Notes: a model not told the origin generated them from the sequence alone. 64,000 nt of DNA from Monoplex corrugatus (GCA_030674185.1 CM060314.1:27116891-27180890); one strand, 5' to 3'. Numbered from the stretch's first letter, positions 46,263 through 61,362 are shown. Made by a program: numbers and translations.

Positions 46263-46779
46263 GAAACTTACGTGCATGTTCGTGTGAAACAACCTCCAAA
46301 AACATATATCTGGTGCGTACGTGTACTGAGTGACTACTTTTAAAACTTAATGACATGCATGTCTTGTTCATGTTTTTAATTACGATATGTAATGACGATC
46401 TGTGTCTGGTAACATGCCCACCCATAAGTACTCCAAACCTTTGCTCAGTTACCGTATCCACAGAACAGACATGGACTAAAACAACCAACAACAATAAAAC
46501 CTAAAACACAGTGTAATCTTAACCGCTCTACAATTTTTATATTTGTTTTTGGTAAGCATTAAGATAAGAACGTGATCAGTGTCTAAAAATATGTGAATGT
46601 ATCAAACTTGTAACAACACATAACAACGGGAAAGATTAGACTACCAACCAAATTCTGTTGTTGTGTTGTTAACATGCATTATTTTGTGTGATGCACAATA
46701 TACCTATACACACACGAAGATGTGAGCAATCGTTCACTCGGTCGTTAACACGAACGAGTACACACACGCGCACATACGC
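46263..46779. other. No gene recognised
   Basis: Nothing recognised. Confidence 0.4.
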
Positions 46780-46861
46780 ATATAGACAGACAGACAGACA
46801 GACAGACAGATATATAGATAGATAGATAGATAGATATATAGATAGATAGATAAGATAGATA

Positions 46862-46938
<77 letters not shown>

Positions 46939-46945
46939 GGCAGGC
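46780..46945. repeat. (CAGA)n / (GATA)n / (GA)n compound microsatellite
   Basis: CAGA units, then GATAGATA, then GA, then CAGA again, then CAGG, giving an A-B-C-A order. Confidence 0.96.
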
Positions 46946-47454
46946 AGACAGAGCACAATGATGACTGAAAGATTCACAAATAAGCCCTTTGGCCCATATC
47001 GACGGGATACAAGCGAATGATGTTTAAAACATCTCGAATTTCAGCACAAATCGATAAAACAAACACATCCAAAATATTCCATGATTGTTGATAAGTTGTT
47101 AGGAAAAACCCCACAAACAAACAAAGAGCTGAGCATATCATATGTCTTCAATATGTGAATTAATAACCATCTCATTCTGTGAAGCAATCAACATATCTTA
47201 ACAGCGATTAGCAGTTACAGATCATTTTTAAATAAATTTCTCTCAAACGCCAACTTGTATCGAATAATTCATTGCTTTGACGTGCTTCACCACAACATGA
47301 ATGTCATTCATAAATATTTTGGTTGATGTTTTGTTCAGGTACAGGATTTTGAATACAAGACAAAAAGAACTACCGAAACACAGATACAGACACACAAACA
47401 CAAGAGACATAAAACACACAGAGACACAAAAAGAATACATTTCTCTGTGAAAGA

Positions 47455-49079
<1,625 letters not shown>

Positions 49080-49840
49080 TTGTGTATATAAAGCCATATT
49101 TGAAGTATGTCAAATCTCTTCTTATCCGTGCTCAGGGCATAGAGATTTTGGCAATAATAGGACTTGAGCAAATATTAGGACACACTGTGGACTGCAGTTT
49201 AAAGCTTAAGTTTAATAATGAAATAAACTGTATCAAGTATATTATAAAAAATGTGTGGTGTGCTTCCGGACAAATTGTGTCTAGTATGAACTCAGGGCAA
49301 GGTAAAACTGCATTCAAGAAAGTGAAAAGCACTCTTATCAACAAATGCCTATCAATTATCACCAGGGAGACAGTTCTTCAGTGTTACATCAAACCAGTAC
49401 TGTTGTACGGATATGAAACGTGGACAGTCAACACACAAAGTCAAAAAATGATTGAGGCAGCTGAAATGTGGTTTATAAGAAGAATGTTAAGAGCTCCATG
49501 GACAGCAAAGAAAACAAACGAGACATTCTTGAAAGAGGCAGACTCAAAAAGAACATTAATGAAGAAGATTAAGAAAAGACAAGCAACATTTCAACATTTG
49601 TAGGACATTTTTATGAGGCAAGAGAAGTCAGAGCACCTAGTCACAACAGGAAAACTGGGGGGGGGGGGGGGGCGGTTGGGAGAGCATCTGGCAGACCCAG
49701 GGAGAATATATTGGACGGACTTGTGGAGTGGATGAAGACAGAGAGGGTGGGAGATGTACTTCAAGCGACAATAGATGGATCGGTATGGAGGGCTATGATC
49801 GCCAAAGTCATGCTGCATGGCACATGATGATGATAATGAT
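49080..49840 (+). pseudogene. RTE-like LINE C-terminal half, frameshifted
   Basis: Frame 49082-49603 contains SGQGKTAFKKVKSTLINKCL, RETVLQCYIKPVLLYGYETW, SQKMIEAAEMWFIRRMLRAP and KKTNETFLKEADSKRTLMKK. A short duplication (ACATTTCAACATTT, 49586-49599) breaks the frame just before the GHF block. It resumes in another frame as SEHLVTTGKL, a run of Gly from a G16 homopolymer (49657-49672), then RPRENILDGLVEWMKTERVG and AMIAKVMLHGT with the TGATGATGATAATGAT tail. Same family as 8827-10201 and 16866-17321. RT core absent. Confidence 0.87.
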
Positions 49841-49952
49841 TGTGAAGAAGAAGAAGAAGAAGAAGAAGAAGAAGAAGAAGAAGAAGAAGAAGAAGAAGAA
49901 GAAGAAGAAGAAGAAGAAGAAGAAGAAGAAGAAGAAGATGATGATGATGATC
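49841..49952. repeat. (GAA)n trinucleotide array in an RTE tail
   Basis: About 31 GAA units flanked on the left by the LINE TGATGATGATAATGAT tail and on the right by GATGATGATGATGAT. Confidence 0.97.
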
Positions 49953-50289
49953 TTAGGAGTGAACTGTTTCCTAATGAATTTGGATTAATACTACTGGGTC
50001 TTTGTTAATGTTTCAAAAGAGACAACTCACGGCTGTGACTTTGAGGTTAAAAGAAAAACAAAGGGGCACATCTCTGCAATTATGACAGATACATCTGATT
50101 AGCACGCATGCGGGAAGAAGAGAAGTAGAAAGTACACTAACCACATTTATGTATAGGGAAAATGCACTTAAGTCTAGCACAAGTTATTTTAATGGCAAGC
50201 AGATGCAAGGATAAACAATATTTAAAAATAGAGAAAGAAACGAAAAGAATCCATAGGTCAAAACCTCAAAACCCTGCCAGAGTCGACGC
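49953..50289. other. No gene recognised
   Basis: Nothing recognised. Confidence 0.4.
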
Positions 50290-50420
50290 ACAGATTTATG
50301 GAATACGCCATGATTAGTCTGGATTCTTTTCCATGACATGGCATTTGTGATATTAGTGCACATGTAATTATTCAAGTACTGTTACGCTGTCTTGAGAAAA
50401 ATGACTTGAAAAACTGACTA
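50290..50420 (-). mobile_element. SINE-like interspersed repeat, copy 2
   Basis: Same orientation as 4830-5002. Shared blocks: TCTGGATT, then TCCAT(G/C)ACATGGCA, then TTAGTGCA(C/T)ATG. More diverged than copy 3. Confidence 0.6.
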
Positions 50421-50514
50421 AAAGAGGCAATAAATTTGTCAAACCGTATTAGTTTCTGAACAAAAACAAAACAAAACAAAACAAAAAACAAACAAAAAGG
50501 AAAGATCCCTGAAA

Positions 50515-50690
50515 TTACGCTATCCCGCTACACCACAGTCAGTTTCAGTTTCTCAAGATGACGTCTCCGAGCTCAGAATGAATTCCATATGTACTAACGT
50601 CACAGACGCACTGTGTATGATGATCATGGAACAAACCGTAAGCTTGCACATAAACGCATGAGCTGGCCAGATCTTGAGGACCTACCTAGC
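50515..50690 (+). mobile_element. SINE-like interspersed repeat, copy 3, inverted relative to copy 2
   Basis: CGCTACACCACAGTCAGTTT, then TCAAGATGACGTCTCCGAGC, GAATTCCATATGTACTAACG and GAGCTGGCCAGATCTTGAGG. Reverse complement of 4830-5002 aligns throughout. Another short piece (GTGAGCTGGCCAGATCTTGA) is at 54047-54066. Confidence 0.72.
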
Positions 50691-51044
50691 CACGTTTTAC
50701 CTAGTCTGTGTTTTTTGTACTAGTATTGTATCAGTCTATCATTGGACCAACCTTGGTGACATGTAAATGACATGTGTATCTGTGTATCTTATCTTAAAAT
50801 AAAAGAACAGACATATCAAGTAAATAAATAAATAATTAGAGGTCAGAATCACAACACAACTAGCCACTCAGTATACTCTCGTCTTAAGTCACAGAAAGAC
50901 CCCAAGTCAATGCACAAAGCCTCAGCTGCCTACCAACAAGGTGAAGCCAATATTTCCCTGTTAATCATAGCTCTGCCAATCTGTCGCCCATTTAAAGAAA
51001 AGAAAAGAGGAAATAGATAAGCAAACAAGCAATTAACTAATTAA
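50691..51044. other. No gene recognised
   Basis: A short AAATAAATAAATAA run near 50820-50837. Confidence 0.4.
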
Positions 51045-51067
51045 TCGAGTGAGTGAGTGAGTGAGTG

Positions 51068-51125
<58 letters not shown>

Positions 51126-51185
51126 GTAAGTAAGTGAGTAAGTTAGTAAGTAAAGTAAGTAAGTAAGTAAGTAAGAAAGTAAGTT
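51045..51185. repeat. (GTGA)n / (GTAA)n tetranucleotide array
   Basis: About six GTGA units then about 27 GTAA units with frame slips at 51124 and 51150. Confidence 0.96.
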
Positions 51186-51976
51186 ATCATTACATAATAA
51201 CTGACGATACAGAGCGTTGACAACTATGAAAGGACATGGACACACACACACACACCTAGAAAAACTGACAAAACTACACAAACAAACATAACGCAGGTAC
51301 AAGCATATATTAACTCCACAAAAACTGACAATGAAGAGCACTGAAATTCACGATACGACATGGGCAGTCACAAATCAAGACTGACCAAACTTTACGACTA
51401 AATGGAAAGTAGAATATAATCACTACACAATGACTGACGAAACAGAACTCTTGACATCACAATATGACATAAACATCCACATAACCAAGCTGACACACCT
51501 ACATGACGAAAAGAAAAGCGTTACACAAACAGTACACAACGACTGACGACAAAAAGCACTAACAACCCCAATACATCATAAGCACACACACAGAACAAGA
51601 TTGATACAAACTGTTACGCAAATTCTAATTCCAAACATCTTACTGCAACAGCACATTAACACACTGCTTAAGATGTGTGCCGGACAAGACACTATACTAC
51701 ATCTGACAGCCTTCACTTACAAGAAGGTAGTCGTAGGCACCCAAAAAGGCCACTAAACACAGAACAATCAGCTTTTTCTTCCTTTAGACTCTACCACGAA
51801 AGTCATTCTACAATCTAAATCTGTCAGAAAATCTGACAAATCTAGTCTAGTTGATCAACAACTCTTGAGGCTGAACTGTACAACAACAACACGACTCGTC
51901 AGCAAATGACGACACAATATGGCCAGCAAAGTTATGGGACTCGGCAGCTGAACTTAGCTATCAGATACAATACCTG
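51186..51976. other. No gene recognised
   Basis: The word pattern ACTGAC(G/A)A near 51201, 51326, 51431 and 51541, each followed by A-rich text and GA(C/A)AT, hints at a very diverged ~110-bp tandem. Not called. Confidence 0.4.
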
Positions 51977-51977
51977 C

Positions 51978-52040
<63 letters not shown>

Positions 52041-52090
52041 CGCGCGCGCGCACACACACACACACGCGCACACACACACACGCACACAAA
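51977..52090. repeat. (CA)n with CGCG interruptions
   Basis: Pure CA 51978-52037, then CGCGCGCG and mixed CA/CG to 52087. Confidence 0.96.
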
Positions 52091-52559
52091 GAAAAATCAT
52101 CTGACACTCAGACACCACGCGAAGACGAGGATGTCTTACATACCCTGTGCATCAAAACGAGCGACCTGCCCACACAGTACATATCTGAACACGCTCGATC
52201 TGAGAAGATATCATTCATATGAAATTCTCCCATCCCTTCCAGTTAAGATCGATTGAAACGGAAAAGTTTCAAATATGATCCTGCGTACATACGTCCGTGC
52301 CAAGATCTGACAAGCTGATCTGCTTCTCCCCTTTTTATAGCTGGACTGAAATACAGAACATGAAGTTTGACATGTATCTCTTCATGTTTCAATAAGACCA
52401 TCAGCTTTATCTCTATACATTTCCTGGTATTGATGGAGAGTAAAGCAAAATGTGTCCATAGTAACCAAGTCTAAATCATATTTGCTTGATAAAACAATGG
52501 AAATTGGCTAGATCCTTTTGACGACAAATTCAGGTAGACTAAGACAGAACAGCCAGGCA

Positions 52560-53330
52560 GAGACAGACATCCAGACATACAAACACATCACAATGCTTTG
52601 GTTTGTATAATGCGGGTTCATTAATGAGTGCAGGCCACTTTACTGGAAATGGCTGTGGTTAAGACTTCGTATCCATTCTCAAACAGACGCACGTGCCAAA
52701 GAGGAGATTGGTGTTGACTGTAAAGGAACCAGCCTCAGACTCCAAAGTTGTGTTCAGCACCAACCTCACTGATGAGTTTCCAGAGGCACAGCGACATGCA
52801 CACGTTATTAGCCCGAATTGGTTCGTGACTGCTGGGAAATATGCACGTTAAAGATCCTGTATGTTATGCCAGTGGATGATTCATGGAAACATTAAAAAAC
52901 ATCCAGCATGAAAGTAATGGCAAGTTTGTGAAATGGTTTCCAGTTATAACTCCTACCGTTAAAAATAATACATCACCATCATAACTCTTCAAACAAAGTC
53001 GACTGCAGTAAATGGAACAGTGCATTGTGTGGCATGTTTGCCAACTTACTTTCACTTGCTAACCATTTTCCTGAAAACCTTGGATTTGTCTAAAGATCAC
53101 AGAAATCATCCCTTATCAGAATGTACAGTTTCTATTTATGCAGTGGAATTTCTGTTCTGTCAGTTCGTGAAATAATTTTGTATAAATACAAGCGTATGAT
53201 GCCAACAGTTTTTGATGCAATACATTCAACTAGTTTCTCAGCCACCATGGTCTACATTTGTGTATAGTGCGCTAATTATGTGGCACACATATTTACCTTT
53301 TTCGTTCTAACCATATTGTCCATGTGGCTT
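52560..53330. repeat. Dispersed ~0.7 kb repeat, copy A
   Basis: Colinear with 63340-63960. Anchors CCATTCTCAAACAG (52673 and 63440), ACGTGC(C/T)AAAGAG, CTCAGACT, CAGCACCA, then CATTTTCCTGAAA (53064 and 63688) and GATCACA(G/A)AAATCAT. Spacing drifts by 143 bases, so indels have accumulated. Element type unknown; no frame. Confidence 0.75.
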
Positions 53331-54408
53331 ATTCCAATGCCATATTAGCGGTTATGGCACCGTCTCTGTGGTCCACAATCTGACCCGAACTTTATTCTTA
53401 CTTAAGAAGAGCACCAATCTGCTGCTATCATTACCTACTCAAGTAATGCAGAATTAATGTTTTACGTTGATTGTAAAGAAATCTACCTAAGTTTAAAAAA
53501 CCCCACCAAAATAAGAATAACTCCTGCTAGCCAATGTTAGTTGCATTAGCCTATTAATTTGGTGGCGCATAAACTGGTGCAAATGAAAATCGCAATTCAG
53601 CAGTTGACTTCTCTGTACACGACATATATATAATCTTAATATGCACAAAGTTGACTATTTTGTACAAAAATATATTACTCTTTAACATGCAACAAAATAT
53701 CATTTTAACGTATAAGGTGGGACATTAGTATTGACAGGAGGACAAACGAATTAAGAACAATGCAATAAATACAGTAATGTAAAAACGCAAAATGAAATGC
53801 TCAGGAAACATCCATTAAACACGGGACTGATGTTTGCTTCAGTTAAGAGTATATTAAGCCAAAAGCCAAAGATCTATCTTACTGCTTGCTGGATAAGTTT
53901 TACCTATTGTTGACTATGTATTTTCAATTTTAGATTCAATTTGCTGAAAAAAATGTCCACGTGTGGATATTTCAAATGTGTTATCTGCATTAGTCAGATG
54001 ATCTGGGATGAAAGCAAATCAGTTAGATGACCATTCATAATTTCGTGAGCTGGCCAGATCTTGATAATCCATTTTCTTGTAGTAGCTAAATTATAACATT
54101 CTACAGGTACTTCACTTAATCAAACTATTGTTTCACTTCTCCAACAACTGACATTTGTTCATAGTTTGAAGACAGCCTGTCAGCAGAATCATCCATCTAA
54201 ACATGCACATATACTTTCATAATTTCTATTTCTTCGATTTAGACCTTCATGTTCTTCAAAAGAGTGCACAATAGTACTACAGCGAAGTAAACAGATTCTG
54301 GTTTTAGATTTACAAGAGAGTTGGCTGGTTTAACCATACAACAGTAGTAGCCCATTTCAGGGTGTAATCATATAGTCCAAGCTGTACGGATGTTCCACAA
54401 CTGTACCC
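53331..54408. other. No gene recognised; short SINE-like remnant at 54047-54066
   Basis: AT-rich 1 kb. Only the 20-base SINE-like word is shared with another locus. Confidence 0.45.
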
Positions 54409-54542
54409 AATCGCACGACGGTGCTAGAGACTAAATGTGGGTTGTGCACTGCTCGGCTGTCTTATTACTGTATCTAATCATACGTCGGTGCCAGAAGCTA
54501 AATGTGGATTATGCCAAAGGCTTTGCACAGACAGTGCTGACA
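54409..54542. repeat. 67-bp tandem duplication
   Basis: AATCGCACGACGGTGCTAGA at 54409 and AATCATACGTCGGTGCCAGA at 54476 begin two diverged 67-base units. Confidence 0.8.
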
Positions 54543-55742
<1,200 letters not shown>

Positions 55743-55891
55743 TGATTTTGAGCGATTGTGTGCTTTGAGTTCGTACAGTTTATTGCGGATAGGTCGCCTA
55801 CAAGTAGTTATTAATTTTAAGTAAGAACTGGTCCTTGCATAAAAAAAAATATTAAGCTTTTGATTTAGGTTGTCTTCATATTCCCCAGTTC

Positions 55892-55892
55892 G

Positions 55893-55955
<63 letters not shown>

Positions 55956-55983
55956 CACAGAGAGAGAGCGAGAGAGAGAGAGA
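55892..55983. repeat. (GA)n microsatellite
   Basis: GA units with AAGAGA and ACACAG interruptions. Confidence 0.96.
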
Positions 55984-56278
55984 ACTCCAAAACACTATTA
56001 TTCAAGGACAGTTGCATCAGGTCACATTGGACCTGTCCTGCGGCTTGTCCTTACAGCCACTGCGCACATACAATGTTAGCACATCAAGAAAGCATATATA
56101 AGCACACACACACACACAAAAAAAATGCCCCGTCAAATACGTCATAAAAATGAAATGTAAATAAAATGTTGACTTTTGTATACCGTTGATAAAGCGCTTT
56201 ACAAAAAATATGAAAGACAAAAGCAGAGATATAAAAAGCAAACGCAGAAAGGAAAGAAAAAAAGCAAAAACACACACG

Positions 56279-56280
<2 letters not shown>

Positions 56281-56318
<38 letters not shown>
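56281..56318. repeat. Poly(A) tract of about 36
   Basis: Followed by TTATAAAAAAAAACAG. It could be an insertion tail, but no retrotransposon or SINE body is recognisable upstream. Confidence 0.9.
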
Positions 56319-56319
<1 letters not shown>

Positions 56320-56778
56320 ATAAAAAAAAACAGCATTAAAAACAAACAAGGCACGGGTAAACATTTCAACTGATGCAATGATGAAAACAGACGAACGATA
56401 ACGCACGCAAAGTCAAGAGAATCTGAAAATGAATTCTGACAAAATATTGACTTTTATGTCGATCGATCACGTGCATTGCAAAAGCATGATAGAAGAGGGC
56501 AGAAGGAAGAGAATTTTTTATATTCAGACATCCTGATGATTCAATCTTTTTAAGGCATTCAGCCAAACATGACAGGGGGCTTATTTCAAAATAAACCAAA
56601 ATAACTTTGAAATTCAGTTGCAGACACGTAGACCGTAACATGGCTAGTCACAACACAAAATAAGTCGAACAGTATTCATACTGTTTATTCAACTCATCAC
56701 ATCCATTATCTGGGTTACCCGAACAAGTAGGCCTTTGCAGTTTATCTCCTGATACCAAGAGACGCAAGCACGCATACG

Positions 56779-56832
56779 AGAGAGAGAGGGAGAATGAGAG
56801 AGAGAGAGGGAGAGAGAGAGAGAATATGAACA

Positions 56833-56896
<64 letters not shown>
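56779..56896. repeat. (GA)n microsatellite
   Basis: GA with GGGAGAG interruptions. The GAGAATATGAAC word occurs at both 56819 and 56891, so a ~72-bp segment was duplicated. Confidence 0.96.
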
Positions 56897-56902
<6 letters not shown>

Positions 56903-57409
56903 CGGAGTGCCTTGGTTAATGTGCGAGAGCTGAGGCTCCTGGGAGCCCAATGTACAAGACCACGGTAAACAAAAAAGCTGGGATTCTGAGACCGTGGCTT
57001 TAGGATCGACACGTCAGCCCGGTTCCTAAATGGATTCCGCTGACACAGGAAGAACCCATTCCTTGCCATGACTTCAATCTGATTTATCTTTCAACTACTT
57101 CAGAAAGTGGCTCAGTCAGTTTGTACTGTAATGAAAACCTTTTCTCCTTTAAATCCACCTTTGTTCTCTCATCTCGTGTATCTTTTCCCCCTCCTTCTTC
57201 CTTCACACTGGAGAAACAGTGTATGTAAGCACTCAACAACAATATATGAATGGGCCTCCGCCATTTCTTTTTAGGAAGGAGGTCAATGGAGGTGATACAC
57301 GATAAAAGCAAGGGATATGAGTGTTTAAGAATATATCGCCGTTAGAGCAGGGGTGCCAGTGTTGTAAGAACATAACCCTTTAAGCTCCACAATTAATTAT
57401 GAACATACA
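56897..57409. other. No gene recognised
   Basis: A minus-strand frame starting MARNGFFLCQRNPFRN at 57069 has a good start context, but no homology or splice evidence. Not called. Confidence 0.35.
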
Positions 57410-57466
57410 TGAATGAATGAATGAATGAATGAATGAATAAATGAATGAATGAATGAATGAATAAAA
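57410..57466. repeat. (GAAT)n microsatellite
   Basis: About 14 GAAT units. Confidence 0.96.
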
Positions 57467-58677
57467 AAAAAATAAGGTCCCTATATATTCCACATACTTC
57501 TCAACATATTGTTTCTCTTATTTCAAAACCTCTAAAACCTAGATTGACATTTCCAATTTAATTGTTCCCAAAACGGGATTTTACAGCAGAAAGTATAACA
57601 GGCCGACAACCTGGTTGAATCAAGACACGTTGAACTTCAGCATCATGACATGGTGCTCAAATTTTAGGAGAACAGATATTGTTAAGAGAACAAATCAACA
57701 GCACGAGCAAATCACATTCCAGTCCTAAGCACACACACATGCGGCGCGAACGCGCACACACAACCTCTTGATTTGGATTGTGTTAGGAAAATGGACCAAT
57801 CCACGTATTTAGGCATGGGTCAAAACAGAACAGGTCGGAACAATTTCAAAGGAAGCCCGCTTGATGAAAGGGTGCGAAACGGAAATTAGCGAATCCCACT
57901 TGTTCAGTGTGGTTCACCGTCATTTTCGATGCTCTCAGGATTTCATTCCCCACACAATTACGCCGTGTTTATATAGTCTGTAAAATAGCTTTGTGTCAAT
58001 GTGTCCTCAATCACTTCTGAGGCGAAACGTCAGCTCTGTACTTGCACAGCATGACGTGTCGATGGTATGACATGATGGGCATTCTTTTCATTGATTGTAT
58101 GGGCACTATGCTCAGAAAAACGTAAGGTGAACGGTCTACCATAACCCTGACGCTGCATTTCAATTTAAATATAACGACGAAGACACATCACAAATTTGTT
58201 TAAAAAAAAAAAAAGTAAAACAATACAAGGAAACTGATACAGTCTGACGATACAGATTATCAGATGGATTTTCTCACCATCATGAAGAACAGCTAGCCTT
58301 CCGTTTTTGACAACCAGTGAATGCGCTCATATCCCCGAATATAGCTATGAATACACATGAACACCTGCACAGATATATAAAAAAGATCAACAAGTCGGCA
58401 TATATAACCGTCTGTCCTCACAGACACATCCACATCTGTGTACGTAATGTGAAAACTGCGAAACACCGGGTAATCAACAATCGAACATCAATCAACAACA
58501 GCTAACAGTTCCTCAATTTGCTGCGTTCCATACCATGGGTACGTGTAGCCATCGACATATGGGGATCTGAACACACTGATTTGCTTTTATAGGTGATGTT
58601 GCCTCTGAAGTTTGACGAATAAAAAATCAAACAAACAAAAAAAAGACAGACGCTCTGTCAAGTTCAAACTCCACACA
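57467..58677. other. No gene recognised in 1.2 kb
   Basis: Nothing recognised on either strand. Short CA/CG run near 57730-57762. Confidence 0.4.
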
Positions 58678-58678
58678 C

Positions 58679-58760
<82 letters not shown>
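58678..58760. repeat. (CA)n microsatellite
   Basis: About 41 units, one interruption at 58680. Confidence 0.97.
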
Positions 58761-58761
<1 letters not shown>

Positions 58762-58908
58762 TAAGTAGGATTTCTCTCACCCTCTCCATATATGTGTGAT
58801 GTACGTGAATGTGAGTAATGATGTGATGATAGTAGTGGTGGTGTGTGCGTGTAATATCTATCCAAACGACATGAACAAAACGAGTGTAAGTTATGGTTCT
58901 TTACTTCT

Positions 58909-58911
<3 letters not shown>

Positions 58912-58939
<28 letters not shown>

Positions 58940-59013
58940 GGAGGGACAGAGAGAGGGGGAAGAGAGATGGAGGAGAGAGAGGAGAGATGGAGACGGAGAG
59001 GGAGGGAGGGAGG

Positions 59014-59044
<31 letters not shown>

Positions 59045-59045
59045 C
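58912..59045. repeat. (GA)n/(GGGA)n microsatellite
   Basis: GA with GGAGGGAGGGAGGG block near 59000-59018. It precedes a dispersed repeat exactly as at 62565-62680. Confidence 0.96.
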
Positions 59046-59084
59046 TGTCAACAGGCTAAGACGTTAAAGAGTTAAAGAGTACAG

Positions 59085-59420
59085 AGGACGGCAGGGTGAG
59101 GAAGAGTAGCACGCTGGAAATCGATGGAATCAGTTCCAGGCCAATCTGGTCGCAACGTGTTTATTTCGAGGTCACAGCGGTATTTGCTATTGCTGTAAAA
59201 ATACGTGTGTGCTGATTAACATTTGTGATGCTTAAAAATACATCAGCTCATCCTCCACATAAAAAATACGCCACGTATTTAAAACTTTACAAACTTAGCA
59301 CCTACCCAATACGTAGAATATAAATCTGTCAAGAAGTGGTTGCTTTAATCTACACCGATCGTAAGAAATGTAGGTTGTGTTTAAATATCATGCCCTGATG
59401 CTGTAAGTTACTATGTATCA
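59085..59420. repeat. Dispersed repeat with GA-array, copy A
   Basis: Colinear with 62700-63010: AGCACGCTGG / AGCGTGCATC, AATCGATGGA(A/G)TCAG, TCCAGG(C/A)CAATCTGG, GAGGTCA, then TTTTAATC-like and GTAAGAAA(T/A)GT words, then CCTGAT. Confidence 0.7.
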
Positions 59421-60159
59421 CCGGTTTCTGTTGAAGGGTGAGGGGGACAGGAGTTATCTCGGTCACAAGCACGTACACACAGCACAGGTTTCCTTCTGGT
59501 TTCTCTTCCTTTTTTGCTTTCTTATGTGCTTCATATGCCGTTCTTCATTGATCCTTTTTATATTTCTCTAGCTGGTTTTTGTTTTCTTGTGTTTAGACAT
59601 AAATTGGTGACATATTATACATAATATAAGTGTCTGTTTGTTTACCTATGAATGGACAGTCTGAATCTTTGTCAGTTTTCACAACATGATATCTTTCTTG
59701 GGTTTTCTGTGGCATAATCTATATGCATAAGTGTGTGTGTGTATGTTTGCTTGTTGTAGAATAAGACAGACATACGCAACATTATTTTAAAAACATACAT
59801 TCAATATTTTTGTCAACATATTACAAATTTCAAAAGAAAAGATGTCTGCAAATACCCTGCTCCCTCTATGCATGTGTATGTGGGTATGTGCAATGCATAT
59901 CTGTTTCTGATTGTGCACTTGCACGTGCGTAATCGTCAGCAAACTTGTATATGCGTAAGCATTTTTTCAGTACCTCTATTTTCATTTCATGTTCGAAAAT
60001 TATGTGCAAGAAAAACTTTTTTTCCATTTATGTTGCATGCTTATACATATTTATCCCATCAAAATTAAGTGGAATGACAGCAGAGCAGCTTGGATCACCT
60101 GTATGCTTTCAGGTCGTTTTGTTACGTTCTTGTTATGGGTGATACTGGTTCATTTTTCT
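59421..60159. other. No gene recognised
   Basis: T-rich, no motif. Confidence 0.4.
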
Positions 60160-60550
60160 AATCTACATTTGGTATTCGCATATATAAAGCTGCGTTGTAC
60201 TACTCGTCTTTTTAACGATGCTGATACGTATTATGTCTATTAGAAGTATTTTGTTAGCTGTATTTCTTACAGCAGTATTGATATCATGCCGCTGAAGACG
60301 AAACAGTATGTTAAAGAGAGTAAATAACTTTTCCAAAGAAAAGCTGAAAGTACTTTCCGATTTCCCCCAAGAATTTTCGGACTTGGGTGCAGTCATAAAA
60401 GAGTGCTCTAATTCATCGTTTTGATTCCAACAAAAAGAACACTTGTTACATTCTTTTATTCTTACTGAAGTTCAGTTTCTGAGCCAAAAATTATATGCAA
60501 ATGTCTTAGCTAAATTGGTTACTGTTTCTTTGTTAACATATTTCAGATTG
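60160..60550 (-). pseudogene. Possible L1/Tx1-like LINE C-terminal remnant
   Basis: Minus strand reads FNLKYVNKETVTNLAKTFAY, then CNKCSFCWNQNDELEHSF, which has the CxFC...(E/D)..EH.F spacing of the zinc-binding region also seen at 5590-5690, followed in another frame by YDCTQVRKFLGEIGKYF. Stops and a shift are present. A weak call from one short motif. Confidence 0.4.
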
Positions 60551-61137
60551 AAGCTTGTTTCGTATCGTAAGCCTTTGCATCACTCATTTTTTTTCTTTTC
60601 TTTCTTTCTTTTTTTTGCATTGTATAGATTCACATTTATGTCACGGTGATTTATCCAATATTTTCCAGCAGCAGGGACAGCAGTTATCAGTGTTATGTTC
60701 AAGGATGAAAGCAACTTATTTCTTGGATTTTATCGTGTACTTCCTGAAGTGTGGGTAGTCTTCTGTTACAGTTTTGTCATGGCGTAAACTAAGAGGGAGG
60801 GAGCATGGAGAGAGAGAGGGGAGGGAGGAGGGAAGAAGATGGAGGAGATTACCCAAGGACAATAAGATTAAGTCCCATCGGACCTATCTTCTGATGAGTA
60901 CTTGCTATTCAATACAATCGTTAACAGTCACAGATACTCACCCACGCTGACAAACAGAACACACGCACGCAGCCAAAGGAAGAGAAAGAAGAATAACACG
61001 TTGTTGTTGTTTTTTCGCCGGTCGTACCATAAGCAAATTGATACTTTTTTACATCCAGCCCGTGGCCATGGAGGGTCTACACTACTACAAATATATCACA
61101 GCATTAACAGAGAATATACATAAATAAAAATAATTAT
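60551..61137. other. No gene recognised
   Basis: T-run 60590-60617 and GA-rich tract 60790-60846. Confidence 0.4.
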
Positions 61138-61291
61138 AATAGAGAGAGAGAGAGGAGAGAGGGAGGGAGGAAGGGAGGGAGGGAGAGTGAGAGAGAGAGA
61201 GAGAGAGAAGAGAAGAGAGAAGCGGAGAGGGAAGATAGGAGGGAGAGGGGAGGGAGGGGGCGAGAGAGAGAGAGAAAGAGAGAGAGTGTGT

Positions 61292-61338
<47 letters not shown>

Positions 61339-61362
61339 CGCGCGCGGTGTGTGTGTGTGTTG
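61138..61362. repeat. (GA)n/(GGGA)n then (GT)n/(GC)n compound microsatellite
   Basis: GA-rich to about 61285, GT 61286-61329, GC 61330-61345, GT to 61361. Confidence 0.96.

Noticed and set aside
56689..57069. Minus-strand frame beginning MARNGFFLCQRNPFRN with good ATG context
   Set aside because: It runs into a GA microsatellite, with no recognisable family and no clear splice donor.
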